DNA from: Pseudomonadales bacterium
GTDB taxonomy: Bacteria; Pseudomonadota; Gammaproteobacteria; Pseudomonadales; Pseudohongiellaceae
Length of the DNA: 42,123 nt
Direction: 5' to 3'
Assembly (NCBI GenBank): GCA_023257655.1
Contig: JALRBQ010000047.1
Span: forward strand, 1-42,123
A program made the translations under genes and the position numbers. Shown here piece by piece: positions 35,588 through 42,123 of this stretch; position 1 is the stretch's first letter, and each line of letters starts with the position of its first letter. The notes under the pieces were generated by a model, which had not been told where the DNA came from, did no database searches, and worked only from the letters and a program-made list of their open reading frames with translations.

Positions 35588-36565
35588 CTACTCAATGACA
35601 TCGACTTCGTTGAGCAGCCGCTGCAGCAGCGAGGCACCGGTGTGGCCGTCATCGTCGCTGACCGCACGCAGACGATGCTCAACGACAGCCGGCAGAATGG
35701 TCTGGACGTCTTCAGGCACGACATGATTGCGTCCACACATCAGTGCCCAGGTTCTGGCCGCACGCATGACTGACAGCGCCCCGCGCGGTGACAGGCCAAA
35801 ATGAAACTATTCCTTGCCGCGGGTAAAAGCGATGAGTCGCTGCACGTAATCGAGCAGGGCCTCACTCGCGATGACCTCGGCTGACTGGCGCCGGAACGCA
35901 TTTACCTCTGCCACTGACAGGCACTGGTTGATCTGTTCCAACTTGTGGCGTTCCGTGTGCATCTCCAGCAGCGCGCGCTCGGCCTTCTGATCGGGATAAC
36001 CGAGTTGCAGACGCATCAGGAAGCGGTCCAGTTGCGACTCGGGCAAGGGATAGGTGCCAGCCAGGGTGGAAGGGTTCTGCGTGGCGATCACGAAGAACGG
36101 CTCGGGCAAGGCCCGGGTCTGTCCTTCTACCGTCACCTGACGCTCTTCCATCGCTTCCAGCAAGGCGCTCTGTGTCTTGGGCGTGGTGCGATTGATTTCA
36201 TCGGCGAGGACGAGCTGACTGAAGATCGGTCCGGGGTGGAACGTAAACTGGCTCGTGGTCTGATCAAACACGGAAATGCCGAGAATATCGGCAGGCAATA
36301 GGTCACTGGTAAACTGGATGCGGTTATACCCGAGGCCGAGCGCTTTCGCGAGCGCGTAAGACATCGTGGTCTTGTCCATGCCAGGCAAGTCTTCGATCAG
36401 CAGATGTCCACCCGAAAACAGGCAGCACAGGGCGAGCCGAATCTGGTGATTCTTGCCGAGCAGCGCCTTGCTGACTTCGGCCACGGCCAGATCAACCTGT
36501 CGTGAAAATTCGGTGTCGGCCGCCGCGGCCCGACCCGTCGCCTTGTCCAGGTTGATTGAAAACAT
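35588..36565 (-). pseudogene. Second MoxR ATPase gene with in-frame TAG and mutated Walker A
   Basis: The frame from 36565 to 35588 encodes a MoxR of 325 codons, of which codon 253 (35807-35809) is TAG. Before it the AAA+ core is readable: LVLADEINRTTPKTQSALLEAM (Walker B) and IATQNPSTLAGTYPLPESQL. After it the same frame continues FHFGLSPRGALSVMRAARTW, PEDVQTILPAVVEHRLRAV and ends VIE-TAG. The Walker A reads EDLPGMDKTT where relatives have LPGxGKTT: GAC stands for GGC, a one-base change. Both lesions should abolish ATPase or lid function. It is the first gene of the decaying MoxR-DUF58-TgpA set and lies 23 bases downstream of purF on the same strand. Confidence 0.88.
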
Positions 36566-36588
36566 AGCGTGTCACCCTGCGAGCTGGT

Positions 36589-38118
36589 TTAAGCGTCGAT
36601 GTGCAGATCGGCGGCTACTTGCTGTTCCTTGCTGTTGCCGTTTTTCTTGCTGGCTTTCTTGGCGGCATCGTTGCGCGTATTTTCGAGTCGCTTCAGATAC
36701 ACCTCATCGACGTCGCCGGTAATGTACTTGCCGTCGAACACCGAGCACTCATAACGTGTGATATTCGGATTACCCTCACTCGCGGCGGCGATCAGGTCGT
36801 CGAGATCCTGATAAATCAACCAATCGGCGCCAATCAGCTCTTCCACTTCCTTCTCCGTGCGGCCAGCGGCAATCAATTCGGAGGCAGCTGGCATATCGAT
36901 GCCGTAGACGTTGGGATAGCGAATAGCCGGTGCGGCCGAAGCGAAATACACCTTCGCGGCCCCCGCCTCGCGGGCCATTTGAATGATCTGCCGACAAGTG
37001 GTGCCGCGCACGATCGAGTCGTCCACCAGTAACACATTCTTGCCGCGGAACTCCAGGTCGATGGCGTTCAACTTCTGGCGCACCGATTTGCGGCGTTGAT
37101 TCTGACCGGGCATGATGAAGGTGCGACCGATGTAGCGATTCTTTACGAACCCCTCGCGGTATTTCAGTCCCAACCGATTGGCCAGTTCCAGCGCCGAGGT
37201 GCGGCTGGTATCCGGAATCGGGATAACCACGTCGATGTCATGGTCCGGGCGCAGGCGTTTGAGTTTGTCTGCCAGCTTCTCCCCCATTCGCAGTCGGGCC
37301 TTGTACACGGAGATGCTGTCCATCAGGGAGTCTGGCCGCGCGAAATAGACGTGTTCGAAAATGCAGGGGGTGTGCTCGCCGGGATCGGCGCACACACGGG
37401 AATGGATATGGCCGTCGATGTCGATGTATACCGCCTCGCCGGGGGCGACATCCCGCTCCAGCTGGAACCCCTGGGAATCGAGGGCTACACTCTCGGAAGC
37501 GATCATGTAATCCAGTTTGCCATCGGCATTCTTGCGGCTACCAAACACCAGAGGTCGGATGCCATTGCGATCGCGGAAGCCGACGATGCCATAACCGGCG
37601 AGCATAACGATAGCGGCGTATCCTCCGCGACAACGTCGATGCACACCAGCAACTGCATTGAAGACGTCTTCAGGCAACGGCTGCATCTTGCCCTGACGCT
37701 GCAGCTCGTGGGCGAAGACGTTGAGCAGGACTTCCGAATCGGAGTCGGTGTTCATGTGCCGCAGGTCTTCCTTGAACAACTCGCGGCTCAACTCGGCAGT
37801 ATTGGTCAGGTTGCCGTTGTGAGTCAGGCTGAGACCGTAGGGGGAATTGACGTAAAACGGCTGGGCCAGAGCCGGGCTGGAAGAACCTGCCGTCGGATAG
37901 CGCACGTGCCCGATGCCCATCTGTCCGGTGAGTCGACGCATGTGTCGCGTGCGAAACACATCCTTTACCAGACCATTGTCTTTGCGGAGATTCAGCTTGC
38001 CGTGGTCGCTCGTCATGATGCCCGCTGCATCCTGACCGCGATGCTGCAAGACCGTCAGCGTGTCATAGAGACAGACACCGACGTCATCACTCGTTACAAC
38101 TCCTACCAAACCGCACAT
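36589..38118 (-). CDS. purF: Amidophosphoribosyltransferase
   Basis: PurF makes phosphoribosylamine from PRPP and glutamine, the first step of purine synthesis. The 509-residue product starts MCGLVGVV with the glutaminase nucleophile Cys2 and no propeptide, as in E. coli. The N-terminal Ntn domain shows [12 protein letters not shown] and LTHNGNLTN; the PRPP site is [13 protein letters not shown]. It ends in a Lys/Asn-rich tail. The cvpA gene lies 21 bases upstream, the classical gammaproteobacterial pairing. Confidence 0.98.
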   Translation of the reverse strand: MCGLVGVVTSDDVGVCLYDTLTVLQHRGQDAAGIMTSDHGKLNLRKDNGLVKDVFRTRHMRRLTGQMGIGHVRYPTAGSSSPALAQPFYVNSPYGLSLTHNGNLTNTAELSRELFKEDLRHMNTDSDSEVLLNVFAHELQRQGKMQPLPEDVFNAVAGVHRRCRGGYAAIVMLAGYGIVGFRDRNGIRPLVFGSRKNADGKLDYMIASESVALDSQGFQLERDVAPGEAVYIDIDGHIHSRVCADPGEHTPCIFEHVYFARPDSLMDSISVYKARLRMGEKLADKLKRLRPDHDIDVVIPIPDTSRTSALELANRLGLKYREGFVKNRYIGRTFIMPGQNQRRKSVRQKLNAIDLEFRGKNVLLVDDSIVRGTTCRQIIQMAREAGAAKVYFASAAPAIRYPNVYGIDMPAASELIAAGRTEKEVEELIGADWLIYQDLDDLIAAASEGNPNITRYECSVFDGKYITGDVDEVYLKRLENTRNDAAKKASKKNGNSKEQQVAADLHIDA

Positions 38119-38139
38119 AGTTTGCTCCGTTGAGAATGG

Positions 38140-38649
38140 CTAATTAACTGCACCCGGCACCGTCGGCGCCGGCGGGGTGACAATGCCCATGTCACCGATG
38201 AAGATGCGAGACCACTCAATCGCGGCCATGCCGTAGGGAATCAGTTTCGATTCCTGCCAGAGACGGGTCTCTGACACAAATACCCCCGTGATAACCAGAA
38301 TCACGAGTACGATCACCGCCCCACGCGCAATGCCGAAAACACCTCCCAGCAGGCGATCTGCGAATTTCAGGCCGGTCACCGTGATCAATTTCGACATGAA
38401 GTGATTGATCAGAGTGCCGAGCATCATCACCACGATAAACAACAGTGCGACCGCCGAGACATAGCGCACTCCACCGCTGTCGATTACATTCACGAGCATT
38501 TCGGCGAGGTACTCACTGTACACTCTCGCCACCAGCAAAGCTGCGACCCACGTCAACAAGGACAGGACTTCCTTGATCAGGCCCCGCCACAGACCAAACA
38601 GGCACGAGATGGCGGTAACTACGATGATCGCTGCGTCGACTTCATTCAT
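38140..38649 (-). CDS. cvpA: CvpA family membrane protein
   Basis: The 169-residue inner-membrane protein has four hydrophobic helices (AIIVVTAISCLFGLWRGL, VLSLLTWVAALLVARVYSEY, YVSAVALLFIVVMMLGTLI and ARGAVIVLVILVITGVFV). The conserved LADRLLGG-type loop reads FADRLLGGVFGIARG. CvpA was named for colicin V production and is linked to envelope stress and bile tolerance. Its exact function is unsettled. It sits between dedD and purF as in other gammaproteobacteria. Confidence 0.95.
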   Translation of the reverse strand: MNEVDAAIIVVTAISCLFGLWRGLIKEVLSLLTWVAALLVARVYSEYLAEMLVNVIDSGGVRYVSAVALLFIVVMMLGTLINHFMSKLITVTGLKFADRLLGGVFGIARGAVIVLVILVITGVFVSETRLWQESKLIPYGMAAIEWSRIFIGDMGIVTPPAPTVPGAVN

Positions 38650-38666
38650 GGGAGCAGATTCGCTTT

Positions 38667-39320
38667 TCAGTCCACCAGTTTGTCGATTTCATAGCGCACG
38701 ACCATGCCTGACAATTGAAACTCGTCCTGCAACTTCTGTTGGTAGTCTTCAACCACGGTGCGTTCGACCCAGGGACCGACATAGACGGCCGTCAGCCGTG
38801 CCTGTGCATTCGTGACTTCGCGAGTGTAGGCGCGGTAGCCGGACGCCTGCAGTCGAGCGACCAGAGCGGTGGCATTGGCCGCTTCGGAGAAAGTGCCGAG
38901 TCGCACGCTCCAGCCCTCTGGCAGACCGGTAGCATCGAGGCCGGGTGATGCACCGGTGAAGACTGGTTCGGACTCCACCACGGCTACTGTTGGTTCCGGT
39001 TCGGCACTGGTCGATGCGGGTGCGTCCGGGACGGTCGAGCCAACCTCTGCGGCAACAGTTTCGGTGGCAGGTTCAGTTACTGCAGCGGCGTCGGGAGCGG
39101 ACGGGTTGACGGTAATGGCATCGGTGTCGGCCACAATAACGGGCCGTGTCGGCTCCGGTTGCGGTAGCAGCGTGATCACGGGGGGTTCGGGTATGCGACT
39201 CTCAAGCGGGGTCTGATAACTGCCCTCGCCATCAAAAATGATCGGCAGGAAGATCAGTGCCAGGGCCAGCAGCACAACAGTGCCTACAATTCTCTGCTTT
39301 GTACCCTGATTCAAATGCAC
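38667..39320 (-). CDS. dedD: SPOR-domain protein DedD-like
   Basis: The 217-residue bitopic protein has an N-terminal transmembrane helix (RIVGTVVLLALALIFLPIIF), a Pro/Ala/Glu/Thr-rich periplasmic linker and a C-terminal SPOR domain (GWSVRLGTFSEAANATALV, LQASGYRAY and AVYVGPWVERTVVEDY). SPOR domains bind denuded septal peptidoglycan and bring proteins to the division site. The start is GTG at 39318-39320 with AGGA just upstream; no ATG is available in frame. The name is by position and architecture, since the linker is not conserved. The 92-base gap to folC has no element I recognise. Confidence 0.9.
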   Translation of the reverse strand: MHLNQGTKQRIVGTVVLLALALIFLPIIFDGEGSYQTPLESRIPEPPVITLLPQPEPTRPVIVADTDAITVNPSAPDAAAVTEPATETVAAEVGSTVPDAPASTSAEPEPTVAVVESEPVFTGASPGLDATGLPEGWSVRLGTFSEAANATALVARLQASGYRAYTREVTNAQARLTAVYVGPWVERTVVEDYQQKLQDEFQLSGMVVRYEIDKLVD

Positions 39321-39412
39321 CTGTCCTGTTCTGACCCTGGCATGAAATGACCTGTTCGGTGTTGCACGTCGATACCGGACCGGTGTCCGTTCAAAGACCG
39401 TGACTGTCCCGA

Positions 39413-40702
39413 TCAGGGCGCGCGGCTGAGGGCTCTGACGGCGGCTACTGTATGAAACGAGCCGCAGACCACGACGAGATCATCGTCGCCGCCCTGCTCG
39501 CAGGCGGACACATAGGCCGCCTGCACCGAATCGAAGCGCGCAGATTGCAGCCTAAACCCGGCTGCAGCCAGCCGATTTACTGCGGTGTCAGCGCGTAAGC
39601 ACCGGGGTTCATCGACCTGCGCAATATACCAGAAGTCGACGCAGGATTCTAAGGCTGAAACCATGCCTTCCACATCTTTATCTGCCATCACTGCCAGCAC
39701 TGCAACGACACGGCCGATGTCTGGACGCCGCTGTCGTAGCGCGCGCAGATTCGCCGCCAGCATGGCCGCGCCGGCAGGATTGTGTGCCACATCGAAAATA
39801 ATCGCCCTGCCCGTCGCCTGATCACGGCGCGCTTCGAAACGACCTGCCAGGATCAAGCCATCCAGAGCGGCGCGAATCTGCGCTGGGGAAATGCTGAGCG
39901 GGAGCAAGTGCAGCGCCTGTAGCGCCGCCGCGACATTCGACAGGATCAGGTTTGGACGCGGCAATCCGGACAACACCAGCGGCGCCCCGGTGCGGTCCTG
40001 CCCGCGCCACTCCCACTGCGAATCGGTGACGCTGCTGACTGCAAATTCCTCACCCAGTTGCAACAACGGGGCCGGCAGTGCCGCGGCCCGCGCCGCAATA
40101 CTCCGCGGCGTATTGAGTGAGCCGTAGATCGCCGGACGACCTGCGCGAAGAATGCCCGCTTTCTCACCGGCGATACCCTCGAGATCATCGCCGAGCCAGT
40201 CCTGATGATCGAGGCTGATGCTGGTAATAACAGCCACATCGGCATCGATGAGGTTCACAGCATCGAGACGCCCACCGAGTCCGACTTCCAGCAAGGCCAC
40301 ATCGAGGCCAGCCTGTTCGAACAAGTACAGGGCTGCCAGTGTGGCAAATTCGAAATAGCTCAGTGACGTGGGAGGACGACAGGCCTCGATGGCGGCGAAT
40401 GCCGAACAGAGTGCCGCATCATCCACCGCTGACGCACGCACACGGATGCGCTCATTGAAGGCATGAATATGGGGCGAGGTATACAGGCCGGTGCGATAGC
40501 CAGCCGCTTCCAGCACCGCCTCCAGGGTCGCGACACAGGAACCCTTGCCATTAGTGCCGGCTACGGTGACCACCAACGGAGCCGGGCGGGACAGATCCAT
40601 GCGAGAGGCGACCGCGCGCACACGGTCGAGCCCCAGTTCAATTTCCCGGGGATGGACTGAGGCGATGTAATCTAGCCAGTCTGGGAGTGAATCGGTTCTC
40701 AA
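39413..40702 (-). CDS. folC: Bifunctional folylpolyglutamate/dihydrofolate synthase
   Basis: FolC adds glutamate to dihydropteroate and to folates. The 429-residue product has the P-loop [17 protein letters not shown], the substrate loop [14 protein letters not shown], the Mur-ligase metal region [25 protein letters not shown] and the C-terminal [14 protein letters not shown]. It starts with TTG at 40702, which overlaps the accD stop as TTGA. The TTG start is inferred from overlap and the typical N-terminus ([19 protein letters not shown]). Confidence 0.96.
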   Translation of the reverse strand: MRTDSLPDWLDYIASVHPREIELGLDRVRAVASRMDLSRPAPLVVTVAGTNGKGSCVATLEAVLEAAGYRTGLYTSPHIHAFNERIRVRASAVDDAALCSAFAAIEACRPPTSLSYFEFATLAALYLFEQAGLDVALLEVGLGGRLDAVNLIDADVAVITSISLDHQDWLGDDLEGIAGEKAGILRAGRPAIYGSLNTPRSIAARAAALPAPLLQLGEEFAVSSVTDSQWEWRGQDRTGAPLVLSGLPRPNLILSNVAAALQALHLLPLSISPAQIRAALDGLILAGRFEARRDQATGRAIIFDVAHNPAGAAMLAANLRALRQRRPDIGRVVAVLAVMADKDVEGMVSALESCVDFWYIAQVDEPRCLRADTAVNRLAAAGFRLQSARFDSVQAAYVSACEQGGDDDLVVVCGSFHTVAAVRALSRAP

Positions 40703-41571
40703 GAGCCAGTTCGTTGATAGTGCATCAGTTTGTCCAGCAAGGCCGCAATCTTGCCGCGCATGTCGCGCCGGTGCACGATCATGTCAATGGCACCGTGTTC
40801 CAGCAGGAACTCGCTGCGCTGAAACCCTTCTGGAAGCTTCACACGCACGGTCTGGCGGATCACGTCAGGACCGGTGAAACCAACCAGCGCATTCGGTTCG
40901 GCGATATTGATATCACCGAGCATCGCCAGGCTTGCCGAGACACCGCCGTAAACCGGATCTACCAGGACAGAGATGTAAGGCAGGTGCTTCGCTTTGAGGC
41001 GCTCCAGTGCCGCTGACGTCTTCGCCATTTGCATCAGCGAAATCAACGCCTCCTGCATGCGAGCGCCGCCACTGGTGGAGAAACATACCAGCGGGAGCCG
41101 ATCACGCAGGCAGACATTGATCGCCTGGTTGAATTTTTCGCCCACGACGGCGCCCATGGAACCCCCAATAAAACCGAATTCGAAGGCGGCGACAACTACA
41201 GGCTGCCCATTTACCTTGCCCTTAACGATGACCAGTGCATCCTTTTCACCGGTACTCTTCTGGGCGGCGCTGAGTCGATCCTTGTACTTTTTCAGGTCCT
41301 TGAACTTGAGCAGGTCCACCGGTTCCATGTCGGCAAACAACTCCTGCTGGTCGCCTGCATCCAGAAACAGCGCGATGCGGCGACGTGCGGTGATGCGCAG
41401 GTGGTGGTCGCACTTTGGGCAGACTTCGTGGTTCTCGCTCAGCGATTTCTCATACAGCACCGCTTCGCAGCGCGGGCATTTCTTCCAGACCCCTTCCGGG
41501 ACCGTGCCTTTCTTCTTTTTGGCGCTGCCGGAAGTGGAAATCGAAGGCAGAATCTTGTCTATCCAGCTCAT
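40699..41571 (-). CDS. accD: Acetyl-CoA carboxylase carboxyltransferase subunit beta
   Basis: AccD with AccA transfers CO2 from biotin to acetyl-CoA in fatty acid synthesis. The 290-residue product has the N-terminal zinc ribbon [15 protein letters not shown] and [13 protein letters not shown]. The carboxyltransferase core includes [36 protein letters not shown] and [16 protein letters not shown]. The ATG at 41569-41571 follows the trpA stop by 37 bases. In E. coli AccD also binds its own mRNA through the zinc ribbon; whether it does here is not visible. Confidence 0.98.
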   Translation of the reverse strand: MSWIDKILPSISTSGSAKKKKGTVPEGVWKKCPRCEAVLYEKSLSENHEVCPKCDHHLRITARRRIALFLDAGDQQELFADMEPVDLLKFKDLKKYKDRLSAAQKSTGEKDALVIVKGKVNGQPVVVAAFEFGFIGGSMGAVVGEKFNQAINVCLRDRLPLVCFSTSGGARMQEALISLMQMAKTSAALERLKAKHLPYISVLVDPVYGGVSASLAMLGDINIAEPNALVGFTGPDVIRQTVRVKLPEGFQRSEFLLEHGAIDMIVHRRDMRGKIAALLDKLMHYQRTGS

Positions 41572-41608
41572 TTTTTATCCACAAATATCAATAAGATGAA
41601 TTGCTTAC

Positions 41609-42123
41609 TCAACGAATCGCATCCAGCGCTTCGCGGGCCTCGGCGATCAGTGCCACGGTGCGCTGCACCGCCTCGGTATCACTGGCGCCGCCGCGGGCAA
41701 GTTTCTCGATCTCGGCGACCAGCGCCGAGCCGATGACCGCGCCATCCGCAAGCTCTGCCATGGCCCGGGCACTGGCCGCATCCTTTATACCAAAGCCGAT
41801 GACGATGGGTAAGTCGGTCTGCTGCCGCAGTGCGGCGATGTTGGCCCGCACCGAGTCGTAATCGGTCAGGGCGGCCCCGGTAACCCCCTTCAGGGAGACA
41901 TAGTACAGATATCCCGAGGTCTGGGCAGTAATTCCCTGAATCCTGGCCGCTCGCGTCGTGGGTGCGACCAGGTACAGTGTGTCGATGTCACGGGCCCGCA
42001 ACTGCTCCGCTAAGGACCCGGATTCCGCGACGGGCATGTCGACGATCAGAACGCCGTCAACGCCTGCCGCGGCGGCGGCATCCACGAAGTCCCCGGTTCC
42101 CATGATTTCAATGGGGTTAAGGT
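41609..42123 (-). CDS. trpA: Tryptophan synthase alpha subunit (5' end beyond the window)
   Basis: TrpA cleaves indole-3-glycerol phosphate to indole and glyceraldehyde 3-phosphate. The window holds the C-terminal 170 codons or so; the frame is open to the right edge. Visible are LNPIEIMGTGDF, GVDGVLIVDMPV with the catalytic aspartate, YLVAPTTRAARI, YYVSLKGVTGA, IVIGFGIKDAASA and DGAVIGSALV. The ATG at 42103 is internal. It leads the operon into accD and folC. Confidence 0.96.
   Translation of the reverse strand, partial: LNPIEIMGTGDFVDAAAAAGVDGVLIVDMPVAESGSLAEQLRARDIDTLYLVAPTTRAARIQGITAQTSGYLYYVSLKGVTGAALTDYDSVRANIAALRQQTDLPIVIGFGIKDAASARAMAELADGAVIGSALVAEIEKLARGGASDTEAVQRTVALIAEAREALDAIR

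Noticed and set aside
13211..35809. Stop-codon recoding (TAA and TAG read as glutamine or another residue)
   Set aside because: Both codons also end many intact genes here (for example etfA, nagZ and moxR-1 end in TAG), and the moxR-2 operon has additional lesions. Ordinary nonsense mutations explain the two cases better.
35588..36565. Frameshift rather than nonsense mutation in the second moxR
   Set aside because: Reading the bases around 35807 shows that the downstream family sequence is in exactly the same frame; only the TAG interrupts it.

Overview
The window looks like a moderately GC-rich chromosomal segment of a non-enteric gammaproteobacterium. The evidence is the gene order trpA-accD-folC-dedD-cvpA-purF at the right edge, a lexA with an Escherichia-type SOS box, NagZ/PyrD/MnmH of gammaproteobacterial type, a very large NAD-dependent glutamate dehydrogenase, and a MoxR-DUF58-DUF4381-BatA-BatB/C-BatD cluster. 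I saw no rRNA, tRNA, insertion sequence, prophage or CRISPR array. Genus cannot be fixed from the sequence alone.

Layout from left to right. (1) etfB-etfA and a DUF1285 gene on the minus strand (63-2538). (2) A plus-strand operon with ATGA overlaps: mnmH (tRNA 2-selenouridine synthase), an AddB-like nuclease and an AddA-like helicase-nuclease (2722-10015). (3) A minus-strand operon nagZ-mscS family channel-hypoxanthine phosphoribosyltransferase (10037-12787). (4) An accessory-looking stretch (12788-13922) with a small conserved gene split by an in-frame TAA, then an array of degenerate 14-bp tandem repeats, then the SOS promoter of lexA. (5) lexA and a VOC-fold gene facing topA, then an RNA-hairpin-rich gap and ilvE (13923-19111). 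(6) tatD facing a minus-strand gdhB-pyrD-glutaredoxin-like operon (19275-26210). (7) A compact plus-strand MoxR/Bat operon (26436-33522) and a YciH/SUI1 gene. (8) On the opposite strand, a second MoxR-DUF58-transglutaminase (TgpA-type) operon that is visibly decaying (33901-36565). (9) The minus-strand operon trpA(partial)-accD-folC-dedD-cvpA-purF (36589-42123).

The genes are mostly housekeeping: electron transfer from acyl-CoA and other dehydrogenases (Etf), tRNA modification, double-strand break processing, cell-wall recycling, SOS control, topology, amino-acid and nucleotide synthesis, and an envelope-associated MoxR ATPase/von Willebrand A module.

The most striking thing is gene decay caught in progress. 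The second MoxR gene carries an in-frame TAG and a broken Walker A motif. Its DUF58 and TgpA partners have been joined by a deletion that removed the catalytic cysteine region of the transglutaminase. A small conserved gene next to lexA also carries an in-frame TAA where relatives appear to have glutamine. The paralogous Bat-type operon close by is intact, so redundancy may explain the loss. Unexplained structure includes the 14-bp repeat array and a 14-bp-stem hairpin just downstream of ilvE. I did not find a clearly new defence or mobile system.
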